Assembly (NCBI RefSeq): GCF_001951155.1
Contig: NZ_CP016359.1
Span: forward strand, 2,752,001 to 2,816,000
Direction: 5' to 3'
DNA from: Christiangramia flava JLT2011
GTDB lineage: Bacteria; Bacteroidota; Bacteroidia; Flavobacteriales; Flavobacteriaceae
DNA: 64,000 bases
Shown here: one piece after another, positions 52,577 to 60,586 of the stretch
Layout: every line of letters begins with the position of its first letter
Position numbering within the stretch: position 1 is the first letter of the stretch
Notes under the pieces: model-generated
Told to the model about the DNA's origin: nothing
The model's database searches: none
The model's input: the letters and a program-made list of their open reading frames with translations, nothing else
Made by a program: the position numbers and the translations under genes

Positions 52577-54685
52577 ATGTCTAAAAATATCCTTCTTTTC
52601 TTGCTTTTGGCTGTTTCTGCCCTTACAGCTCAAAAAACGACCAGTGACCAGTTAGCACAATTTGATTTTCAGAAACTTCAGGCGAGGCTTGAAATACGGC
52701 CGGAGCAGCAGGAGGTTCTGGGTTCGGTTCATTTCACCTTTGCGATTTTAGAGCAGGCCGATACCTTGAAGATCGATGGACGAAAAATGGAATTTTCAGA
52801 AGTTCTGCTGAATGGCGAAAAGGCCAGATTTTATACCGATGACACGGGGATTTATGTATTATCTACATTCGCTCCTTCGGTTTCTAATGAGTTGGACCTG
52901 AAATATACAGCGTACCCCGAATCAGCTATGTATTTCATCAACTGGCAGGACAAGACTCCTGAAGCGGCCCGCGAAGTCTGGACACAGGGACAGGGAAAAT
53001 ACACTTCCAACTGGCTGCCAAGCTTTGACGAGTTACGGGAAAAACTGGAATTTGATCTAACTTATATTTTTCCGAAGTCATACCAGCTTATCGCGAATGG
53101 CTTGCTGAAATCGCGTAGTGAAAACGATTCGCTCATTACCTGGCAATACGATATGGAAAAGCCCATGAGCAGTTACCTGGTTGGAATGGCTGCTGCGCAG
53201 TTTGATTCGTTGACTGAAAATGCTGCTTCAGGCGTTCCGTTAAAAATGTATTTCCGGAAACCGGAAGCCGGAAAAGCTGAAGCTACTTATCGCTATTCCA
53301 AAGAGATCTTCGACTTTTTCGAAAAAGAGATCGGTGTTCCTTTTCCCTGGCAAAATTATAAACAGTTACCGGTCGTGAATTTTCTCTACGGTGGAATGGA
53401 AAATACCGGGACGACCATTTTTGCCGAGTCGCTGATGACCGATTCTATTGGTTTTAACGATCAGAATTACGTGAACGTCAATGCACACGAACTGGCTCAC
53501 CAGTGGTTTGGAGATCTGGTAACCGAGCATTCCGGCAAACATCACTGGCTCAACGAGGGTTTTGCGACCTATTATGCGCTGCTGGCTGAAAAAGAGATCT
53601 TTGGTGAAGATTATTATTACTGGAAACTATATCAAACAGCCGAGCAGCTTAAGGAAGCCAGCGATTCTGGCAAGGGGCAGGCGGTTTTGCGAACCGGGAA
53701 CAACTCGTTGACCTATTACCAGAAAGGTGCCTGGGTGCTTCACATGCTTCGGGAGCAGGTGGGCGATGCAGCTTTTCGGGAAGGAATAAAAAATTACCTG
53801 AATCATTACAGTTTTCAGAATCCTACTACCGAGAAGTTTCTCACAGAAATGGAGCTGGTGTCTGGTCAGGACCTGGAACAATTTAAGAAAGACTGGCTGG
53901 AACAATCGGCTTTCAAAGCTTCTCAGGCTCTGGAATCATTGAAAAGGTCTGAATTTATTCAGCAATATTTACAGGTTGCCGGTTTGAGGGAATTTCCGTT
54001 GGAAGATAAAAAGGAATTGTTGCGTGCAGCGCTTGATTTTCCGGTCAATGATTATACGGGGCAGGAAGCCGTGCATCAGTTACAGGGTGAAAATTCCCAG
54101 GTAGCGTATGATTTGTTTGAAAAAGCCTTGGAAAGTGGCAATTTATATGTTCGCCAGGCAGTAGCTCAAACTATGGAGAATATTCCGCAAATCTTTAAGA
54201 AGCAGTTTGAAGGCTTGCTGAATGATGATTCTTACATCACCAAGGAAATCAGCTTTTTCAAGCTCTGGTCACAATTTCCGGAATCTCGTCCTGCTTATTT
54301 TAAAAAGCTGAAGGAGGTGGAAGGATTTTATAACAAAAACGTCCGGATGTTGTGGCTTACACTGAACCTGGTAACGCCAGATTATGAGCCGGGCAAAAAT
54401 GCCGATTATTACCAGGAACTGGCCGGGTATGCCGAAAAATGGCAGCCTATAGAAATTCAGCAGAATGCGTTCAGTTACCTGTACCAGATTTCTGCTTTTA
54501 ACGATGCCAGCCTGGAGAGTGTCATCCTGGGAACAGGAAATCCCAATTCCGGTTTCAGGAATTATTGCCGCCAATTACTGCAGGAATTACTGAAAAGCCA
54601 GGAATACCGTGAAAGACTCGAAGCTCTCGCGGAAGGAATGGATGCGAAGGCAGTGAGCTATCTTCAATCTAAACTTTCACCATAA
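52577..54685 (+). CDS. M1 family metallo-aminopeptidase, exported
   Basis: A 702-residue zinc aminopeptidase with a signal peptide (residues 1-18, ending LTAQ), probably periplasmic. The M1 hallmarks are GGMENTGTTIF (exopeptidase motif) and HELAHQWFGDLVTEHSGKHHWLNEGFATY (HExxH-x18-E), with the catalytic Tyr in the TYYQKGAWVLHML region. A helical C-terminal domain follows. Its TAA overlaps the ATG of the first patatin-like gene by one base, so synthesis of protease and lipases is coupled. Confidence 0.94.
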   Translation: MSKNILLFLLLAVSALTAQKTTSDQLAQFDFQKLQARLEIRPEQQEVLGSVHFTFAILEQADTLKIDGRKMEFSEVLLNGEKARFYTDDTGIYVLSTFAPSVSNELDLKYTAYPESAMYFINWQDKTPEAAREVWTQGQGKYTSNWLPSFDELREKLEFDLTYIFPKSYQLIANGLLKSRSENDSLITWQYDMEKPMSSYLVGMAAAQFDSLTENAASGVPLKMYFRKPEAGKAEATYRYSKEIFDFFEKEIGVPFPWQNYKQLPVVNFLYGGMENTGTTIFAESLMTDSIGFNDQNYVNVNAHELAHQWFGDLVTEHSGKHHWLNEGFATYYALLAEKEIFGEDYYYWKLYQTAEQLKEASDSGKGQAVLRTGNNSLTYYQKGAWVLHMLREQVGDAAFREGIKNYLNHYSFQNPTTEKFLTEMELVSGQDLEQFKKDWLEQSAFKASQALESLKRSEFIQQYLQVAGLREFPLEDKKELLRAALDFPVNDYTGQEAVHQLQGENSQVAYDLFEKALESGNLYVRQAVAQTMENIPQIFKKQFEGLLNDDSYITKEISFFKLWSQFPESRPAYFKKLKEVEGFYNKNVRMLWLTLNLVTPDYEPGKNADYYQELAGYAEKWQPIEIQQNAFSYLYQISAFNDASLESVILGTGNPNSGFRNYCRQLLQELLKSQEYRERLEALAEGMDAKAVSYLQSKLSP

Positions 54686-55587
54686 TGCGAGCATTGGTCA
54701 TTTCAGGTGGAGGAAGTAAGGGCGCTTTTGCCGGCGGCGTGGCGCAGTATCTCATTCAGCAGCTAAAATACGACTATGATATTTTCATTGGGACTTCTAC
54801 CGGGAGTCTGCTGATTTCTCATATGGCGCTGGGAAAAGTGGAAAAGATCAAGCAAATCTATACTTCGGTGAACCAGTCGAGTATTTTCAGTATTCGTCCG
54901 TTTTTGATCAAACAGAAACACGGGCACCAGAATATCAGTATCAATCACCTGAACGTTATTCGGAATTTTCTGCGTGGAAGCAAAACTTTCGGTGAAAGCC
55001 ATAATCTCAAAACGCTTATTTCAGAAACCTTTACCAAAGCGGAATTTGAGGCGCTCAAGGCTACAGATAAAGATATCGTTGTGACGGTCTCCAATTTGTC
55101 GCTGAACGAGGTAGAGTATAAGAGTATCCGGGATTACGATTACGAGGATTTCATAGAATGGATCTGGATTTCCTGTAATTACACGCCTTTTATGAGCCTG
55201 GTCAAGAAAAATGGCTGTGAGTATGCTGATGGTGGCCTGGGCTCCATGGTGCCTATTGAAGAGGCGGTCAAACGCGGTGCTACCGAGGTGGACGCGATCA
55301 TTCTCCAAACGGAAGTGACCCATTTCAACCGACTGCCTTCCAAAAATGCCTTTTCGCTTATCACCAACCTCTTTGCTTTTATGCTGGACAGGATCGAAAA
55401 TCAGAATATCCGCATTGGGAAATTTGCAGCGGCGAATAACGATGCGATCCTAAATTTTTATTATACGCCCAGCGTGCTCACGACCAATTCGCTTATTTTT
55501 GATAAGGAAAAGATGACGGCATGGTGGGAGAGCGGCTTCGAATTTGCCAAAAATCAGAACAAAGAACTTAATCAAATCGAACCTTAA
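54685..55587 (+). CDS. Patatin-like phospholipase, copy 1 of a tandem pair
   Basis: A 300-residue cytosolic-looking protein (no signal peptide) with the patatin catalytic dyad: the oxyanion loop GGGSKGAFAGG (residues 8-18), nucleophile Ser 38 in GTSTG, and Asp 182 in YADGG. It should hydrolyse acyl esters of phospholipids or similar lipids. It overlaps the M1 peptidase stop and the next patatin start by one base each. The C-terminal half (IEWIWISCNYTPFMSLVKKNG and on) is shared with copy 2. Confidence 0.9.
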   Translation: MRALVISGGGSKGAFAGGVAQYLIQQLKYDYDIFIGTSTGSLLISHMALGKVEKIKQIYTSVNQSSIFSIRPFLIKQKHGHQNISINHLNVIRNFLRGSKTFGESHNLKTLISETFTKAEFEALKATDKDIVVTVSNLSLNEVEYKSIRDYDYEDFIEWIWISCNYTPFMSLVKKNGCEYADGGLGSMVPIEEAVKRGATEVDAIILQTEVTHFNRLPSKNAFSLITNLFAFMLDRIENQNIRIGKFAAANNDAILNFYYTPSVLTTNSLIFDKEKMTAWWESGFEFAKNQNKELNQIEP

Positions 55588-56510
55588 TGCGAGCACTTGT
55601 CATATCTGGAGGAGGAAGCAAAGGCGCTTTTGCCGGCGGCGTTGCACAATATCTCATCGAAGAAAAGAACCGAAATTATGACCTGTTCCTGGGGACATCA
55701 ACAGGGAGCCTGCTCATACCGCACCTGGCTGCGGGCAATATTCAGAAGATCTACGACATTTATACCAATGTGACCCAGCGGAAAATATTCAGTCTAAATC
55801 CTTTCGTGGTTAAGCGGAAAGAAGGGCGGGAATACGTGACGATCAATTACTTCAATATGTTCTGGCAGTTCGTAAAACAGAAACGTACGTTTGGAGAAAG
55901 CAAGGCACTCAAAAGGAATATTCGGAAGAATTTCTCCCATCAGGATTTTATTGAATTACGCAGTAAGGTCAAGGATGTGGTGGTCACGGTTTCAAATTTG
56001 TCTAAAAACAGGGTGGAATACAAGTCGATCCACGAGTTTGAATACGATGATTTCTGCGACTGGATCTGGATTAGCTGTAATTACATTCCGTTTATGAGCC
56101 TGGCGAAAAAGAATGGTTTCGAGTATGCAGATGGGGGGCTTGGTTGCGTGGTGCCCATTCGGGAAGCTATCAAAAGAGGCGCTACGGAAGTGGATGCGAT
56201 TATTCTAGAGGCCGAAAACATGGAATATAATAAGGTGCTGGGGAAAAACCCATTTTCGCTGATGATCAACCTGTTCGGTTTTTTACTAGACCAGGTGGAA
56301 TACCATGACATTGTGGAAGGCAAACTGGCGGCACTTAACAAAAAAGTTAAACTCAACACCTATTACACGCCTACCAAACTAACTGAGAATTCCCTGGTTT
56401 TCAACAAAAAGGCCATGACACAATGGTGGCAGGAAGGGTTTGAATATGCGCAAAAGAAGGATATGGAGCTAAAAGCGCAACGATCTTCCTGGTTTAAGTT
56501 AGGTTTTTAA
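55587..56510 (+). CDS. Patatin-like phospholipase, copy 2 of a tandem pair
   Basis: A 307-residue paralogue of the previous gene. The first 24 residues (to QYLI) are identical and the catalytic positions are at the same residues (Ser 38 in GTSTG, Asp 182 in YADGG). Differences are concentrated in residues 25-110 and the C terminus, which here ends in a basic extension (KAQRSSWFKLGF). The pair arose by tandem duplication with divergence. Its 3' end overlaps the convergent membrane-protein gene by 17 bp. Confidence 0.9.
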   Translation: MRALVISGGGSKGAFAGGVAQYLIEEKNRNYDLFLGTSTGSLLIPHLAAGNIQKIYDIYTNVTQRKIFSLNPFVVKRKEGREYVTINYFNMFWQFVKQKRTFGESKALKRNIRKNFSHQDFIELRSKVKDVVVTVSNLSKNRVEYKSIHEFEYDDFCDWIWISCNYIPFMSLAKKNGFEYADGGLGCVVPIREAIKRGATEVDAIILEAENMEYNKVLGKNPFSLMINLFGFLLDQVEYHDIVEGKLAALNKKVKLNTYYTPTKLTENSLVFNKKAMTQWWQEGFEYAQKKDMELKAQRSSWFKLGF

Positions 56511-57015
56511 CCTCATTTTTGATGAAGATCAGCGCGGCATCAGTTGGTGGCTGGCGTTCGATCATGTTGTTCAGAATCAGGTCCCGTAACTGGTCTGTGG
56601 TTTCAATATTTTCCTTTGCGGCCGCATTCCGAATAAGATTGATCGTGGCATTCTTGGCCGTTTTGATGTAATCCCAGCATTCCGAAGTAAGATAGATCTG
56701 TTGCGCCAGGTTGTGCTCGAATTCCTGTTCGATATTCGCGATGAGCAAATTAGCGTAAAGTGAAGCTTCTTCTGAAGTAGGCTTGATACGGAAAAGCAAT
56801 TTCCCCGGGGAAATACGTTCCAGGTAAAGGGCCATTCGTTCATAGGCTTGTAATTTAAGAGGAAGTGCGGTCTTGCGATTTTCCCGTAATAGGAGGAAAC
56901 GCCTTCTGCTTTCTTCATTTTTCAGGTAAGTGTGAAAAAAATAAAAAGCAACGGCTCCTACAATGGCGGCCGGCAGTATGGCAAATAAAAAATCAAATAC
57001 CTGCTCCTGATTCAT
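56494..57015 (-). CDS. Membrane-anchored protein of unknown function
   Basis: A 173-residue protein with one N-terminal membrane helix (about residues 8-30) and a long helical cytosolic part (RKTALPLKLQAYERMALYLERISP, IEQEFEHNLAQQIYLTSECWDYIKTAKN). I recall similar proteins beside glutamate-synthase-like genes in flavobacteria but know no function. It is 9 bp downstream of the glutamate-synthase-like gene and probably co-transcribed. The last 17 bp overlap the convergent patatin gene. Confidence 0.7.
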   Translation of the reverse strand: MNQEQVFDFLFAILPAAIVGAVAFYFFHTYLKNEESRRRFLLLRENRKTALPLKLQAYERMALYLERISPGKLLFRIKPTSEEASLYANLLIANIEQEFEHNLAQQIYLTSECWDYIKTAKNATINLIRNAAAKENIETTDQLRDLILNNMIERQPPTDAALIFIKNEVKNLT

Positions 57016-57024
57016 AATTTGGTT

Positions 57025-58617
57025 TTAGTGTATAGCTTCTTCGGTTTCTCTAAGTTTCTCCAGATTGAGGTTTCCGCCTAAATGCGGACAGTCCAGCAAT
57101 TCCTGAACCGAGGTGAAAGGTACTTCTTCTTTCATATAGTCAAAAGTTTCGGCCAGTGTTTTCGCCAAGTTTTTATCGCTGAGGTTAATATCGGCATCTT
57201 CCATAGTGAACTGGCAGGGATGTTCATAGCCACAGGCATGGGTGATCTGCAAGAGCTCCTTCCGGAATTTGGTGAAATAGAAATTCGTTCTCATCGCTTT
57301 ATCATCAATATTAATACCTGCCTGCAACCACTTGTTCTGAGTCGCAACTCCGGTTGGGCAGGTGTTGGTATGGCAGCTTTGTGCCTGTATACAGCCAATA
57401 CTCATCATGGCTTCGCGGGCCACATTGATACAGTCGGCTCCCAGGGCAAAAGCCATGGCGCCTTTCGCCGGGAAACCAAGTTTTCCGGAGGCTATAAAAA
57501 CGATGCGGTGAGTGAGATTATTTTCTTTGAAGATCTTGTAAACGTCAGAAAAAGCATAGATCCACGGAATGGAAACGTGATCTGCAAAACTGGGAGGTGC
57601 CGCACCGGTCCCACCTTCGCCGCCATCAATGGTGATAAAATCCGGGCCGTGACCGCGCTGTTCCATAAGCCGTGCGAGGTCATGCCAGCCGTTGAGGTGA
57701 CCCACAGCCGATTTGATGCCAACCGGAAGTCCCGTATTCGCGGCAATATCTTCAATGAAATCGAGCAGCCCTTCTACGGAATCAAATGCTGAATGATAAG
57801 CTGGAGAAATCACGTCTTTGCCCATAGGAACGCCGCGAATTTCTGAAATTTCCTTGGTGATCTTGGCTGCCGGAAGCACGCCTCCTTTTCCGGGTTTGGC
57901 ACCCTGGGAGAGTTTGATCTCGATCGCCCGAATTTGTGGACTATCATTGACCATTTTCACCAGTTTTTCCATGGAAAAATTGCCGTGTTCATCACGAACG
58001 CCGAAATAGGCGGTACCGATTTGGAAAACAACATCGGCGCCCATTTGGTGGTAGGGAGAAAAACCTCCTTCACCGGTATTGTGGTAGGCGCCAGAGAGTT
58101 TGCATCCCTGGTTCAGCGATTCGATCGCTTTCGCTGATAGAGAACCAAAACTCATCGCTGAAACGTTGATGACAGAAGCCGGCCGAAATGGCCTTTTTCG
58201 CTTATTGTATTCGCCCATCACTTTTGCACAGGGTACAAAACCACTATTTTTTTTATTCGGGTGACCTGCCGGAACTTTGAACGGCAAGAGTGCATTGTTG
58301 ATAAAAACGTAATGTGTGCTGTAGATATCCTGATCTGTTCCGAAGCCCTCGTAATTATTCTCGTTTTTAGCCGAAGCGTAGATCCATCCGCGTTCTCTTC
58401 GGTTAAAGGGCAATTCTTCCCGGTTATTGGCCACGATATACTGCCGTAGTTCTGGCCCGATGCTTTCCAGGAAGTAGCGCAAATGCCCTACTATCGGGAA
58501 GTTGTGCATGATCGTATGTTTCTTTTGAATAATATCGATTATCCCGATAACGAACAGAAGGATCAATATCCATTGCCACCAGCTAATAGCTGATAGGAAA
58601 TCTAAAAGAGGCTGCAT
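57025..58617 (-). CDS. Stand-alone FMN-binding glutamate synthase-like protein
   Basis: A 530-residue protein with an N-terminal membrane helix (about residues 8-30) and the FMN/3Fe-4S barrel of glutamate synthase: SQGAKPGKGGVLPAAKIT, ITIDGGEGGTGAAP and the cluster-binding CIQAQSCHTNTCP. It has no glutaminase domain and no small GltD subunit beside it. The family is widespread in Bacteroidetes, where its electron partner and substrate are not settled, so naming it glutamate synthase would be too strong. Confidence 0.87.
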   Translation of the reverse strand: MQPLLDFLSAISWWQWILILLFVIGIIDIIQKKHTIMHNFPIVGHLRYFLESIGPELRQYIVANNREELPFNRRERGWIYASAKNENNYEGFGTDQDIYSTHYVFINNALLPFKVPAGHPNKKNSGFVPCAKVMGEYNKRKRPFRPASVINVSAMSFGSLSAKAIESLNQGCKLSGAYHNTGEGGFSPYHQMGADVVFQIGTAYFGVRDEHGNFSMEKLVKMVNDSPQIRAIEIKLSQGAKPGKGGVLPAAKITKEISEIRGVPMGKDVISPAYHSAFDSVEGLLDFIEDIAANTGLPVGIKSAVGHLNGWHDLARLMEQRGHGPDFITIDGGEGGTGAAPPSFADHVSIPWIYAFSDVYKIFKENNLTHRIVFIASGKLGFPAKGAMAFALGADCINVAREAMMSIGCIQAQSCHTNTCPTGVATQNKWLQAGINIDDKAMRTNFYFTKFRKELLQITHACGYEHPCQFTMEDADINLSDKNLAKTLAETFDYMKEEVPFTSVQELLDCPHLGGNLNLEKLRETEEAIH

Positions 58618-58623
58618 AATATT

Positions 58624-59895
58624 TTACTTATTCAAATAATCAATTGCGAGCTGGCTCATGGTCTTCACGCCAAGTAGTAGCCCACTTTCGTCGACGAAGA
58701 ATCCCGGGGTATGATGCCTCGTAGGCTCAGCGTCTTTCGGCATTCCGCCGAGGAAGAAATACAAACCTGGAACTTTTTCCTGGAAAAAACTGAAATCTTC
58801 TCCTCCCGTGGTGGCTTTTACCAGTTCCACATTCCCTTCTCCCGCCACTTTTTTTAGAGTTGGAAGCATTTCCGAGGTCAGTTGCGGGTCGTTATAAGTG
58901 ATGGCGGTATTATTCTGAATTTCGATCGTCGCCTCGCCACCGTATGCTTTGGCAATTTGCGGAACCAGTTCTCTCATGCGATCGAGGATCAGCTTTTTAT
59001 TGTCTGGATCAAGCGTTCGAACAGTACCAATCATTTCCGCAGTTTCAGGAATAATATTGAAGCGAACGCCACTGGTGATCTTTCCAACCGTAATTACCGA
59101 AGCAGATTCGGTCAATTCCGCATTTCTGCTGATGATGGTCTGAAGTCCGTCAATGATTTTGGCAGAGATCAGGATAGGGTCCACGCCGCTCCAGGGTGCG
59201 GAACCATGCGCCTGGACTCCTTTAACGTTGATCACGAACCTTTCAACGGCAGCCATGGTACCTTCAGGTTTATAGCGAATCGTTCCAACCGGAGTTGCCG
59301 CATTAATGTGCAACCCGAAAATAGCATCCACATCGGGATTTTTCAGAACGCCTTCCTTGATCATTAAAGCAGCTCCGCCTTCCTCACCTGGTGGCGGACC
59401 TTCTTCTGCAGGCTGAAAAATAAATTTTACGGTTCCGTTGATCTTATCTGTATGTTGAGACAAAATTTCAGCTACACCCATTAAAATGGCCGTATGCGTA
59501 TCGTGTCCACAGGCATGCATGACCCCTGTTTTAGAGCCCAGAAATTCTGTTTCTACGGTAGATTTAAACGGAAGATCATTTTGTTCGGTAACCGGCAGTG
59601 CGTCGATATCGGCGCGTAAAGCGACGGTTTTTCCCGGATGATCCCCTTTCAGAATTCCTACCACACCGGTTTTTCCCACGCCGGTCTGGGTCTCGATGCC
59701 CAGGCTTTGCAGGTGCGCGGCTATTTTTTTGGCAGTTTCAAATTCGCGATTGGAAAGTTCCGGGTGCTCGTGAATGTCACGTCGCCACTCGATTACTTTG
59801 CTTTCAATTTTGTCATATTCGGTTTCAGGAATGCTGGTTCCCTGTGCGATTCCGAAAAGCGGAAGGAGGAAAAAGGCAAAAAAGAACTTCTTCAT
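58624..59895 (-). CDS. Exported M20 family amidohydrolase
   Basis: A 423-residue zinc hydrolase of the M20D group (hippurate hydrolase/IAA-amino acid hydrolase type) with a signal peptide (residues 1-18, ending GIAQ). Metal-binding motifs are HACGHDTH and EEGPPPGEEGG, with HxxPE-like RRDIHEHPELS near the N terminus and HHTPGFFVDE near the end. It should release amino acids from N-acyl or peptide-like substrates in the periplasm. It lies 3 bp after the DsrE-like gene. Confidence 0.93.
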   Translation of the reverse strand: MKKFFFAFFLLPLFGIAQGTSIPETEYDKIESKVIEWRRDIHEHPELSNREFETAKKIAAHLQSLGIETQTGVGKTGVVGILKGDHPGKTVALRADIDALPVTEQNDLPFKSTVETEFLGSKTGVMHACGHDTHTAILMGVAEILSQHTDKINGTVKFIFQPAEEGPPPGEEGGAALMIKEGVLKNPDVDAIFGLHINAATPVGTIRYKPEGTMAAVERFVINVKGVQAHGSAPWSGVDPILISAKIIDGLQTIISRNAELTESASVITVGKITSGVRFNIIPETAEMIGTVRTLDPDNKKLILDRMRELVPQIAKAYGGEATIEIQNNTAITYNDPQLTSEMLPTLKKVAGEGNVELVKATTGGEDFSFFQEKVPGLYFFLGGMPKDAEPTRHHTPGFFVDESGLLLGVKTMSQLAIDYLNK

Positions 59896-59898
59896 TTT

Positions 59899-60432
59899 TT
59901 AAAATTTTAGGAGTTGATAACCCTGGTTCTGCAGCTGAACAAGCGCAGTCATGGCCGAAAGTGCCACATCGACCTCTTCCGCAAGCTGGTCAGGTTTGAT
60001 ATGATGCATCGCCAGGCTTTGGCCGCAGGCGATAATTTCCACATGCTGAGCCTTTAGAGCTTTCAGTAGCGGAAGGTTGGGATTGGAAGCAGCTTCCGGA
60101 AAATGCTCCTGGTAGGCTTCGTTGGTTAAAATATCAGTAATTGCCTGCCCGTGTAACACGATTGCCAGGTGCATGTTTTCAACAGGAACGCCTTCCATCT
60201 CGTGCATGTTCAGGAAACGGGCGACGCTCCCAATAAAGCGATTTGGACTGGAAGGATCTTCGCTTTTGGTAATATCGAAAACCACTTTCATTACCTGGGT
60301 GGTATCGGTTTTAAAGCTGGTTTCCACCTGGAAGATCGGCCCATATTCCGGGATGACCTTTCCCTGAAGGGCTTTTTGTGCCATAAGTGTTAGTGAGAAT
60401 AAGAAAACGGCAGGAAATAATAGTGATTTCAT
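59899..60432 (-). CDS. Exported DsrE-like protein
   Basis: A 177-residue protein with a signal peptide (residues 1-19, ending LMAQ) and a DsrE/DsrF-like Rossmann fold: a strand VMKVVFDI, an ARFLNMHE helix, HLAIVLHGQAI, and a Cys-containing VEIIACGQSLA at the position used for sulfur relay in cytosolic relatives. Export makes a tRNA-thiolation role unlikely. It is the first gene of a two-gene unit with the M20 hydrolase. Function is open. Confidence 0.8.
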   Translation of the reverse strand: MKSLLFPAVFLFSLTLMAQKALQGKVIPEYGPIFQVETSFKTDTTQVMKVVFDITKSEDPSSPNRFIGSVARFLNMHEMEGVPVENMHLAIVLHGQAITDILTNEAYQEHFPEAASNPNLPLLKALKAQHVEIIACGQSLAMHHIKPDQLAEEVDVALSAMTALVQLQNQGYQLLKF

Positions 60433-60586
60433 GAATTTTGAAAGCTCTCAAAAATTAGGAGATTAAAGATATTAAATAAAATGGCAAATAAACAGTGAGC
60501 CGGGATTTGTTTATAAAAGCCTGTCACACGGGTTTCCTTTTTTTGGCATTTTCTGTACCTTTCAGCTCTTTTAAAACGGAGGGAAT

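Noticed and set aside
54685..56510. Patatin pair as part of an anti-phage (CBASS-like) defence system
   Set aside because: No cyclase, ubiquitin-like or sensor genes are adjacent; the partner is an M1 aminopeptidase and the neighbourhood is housekeeping.
57082..57792. 236-codon open frame on the plus strand opposite the glutamate-synthase-like gene
   Set aside because: The minus-strand gene has clear family motifs across the same bases; the plus frame has biased, motif-free composition.
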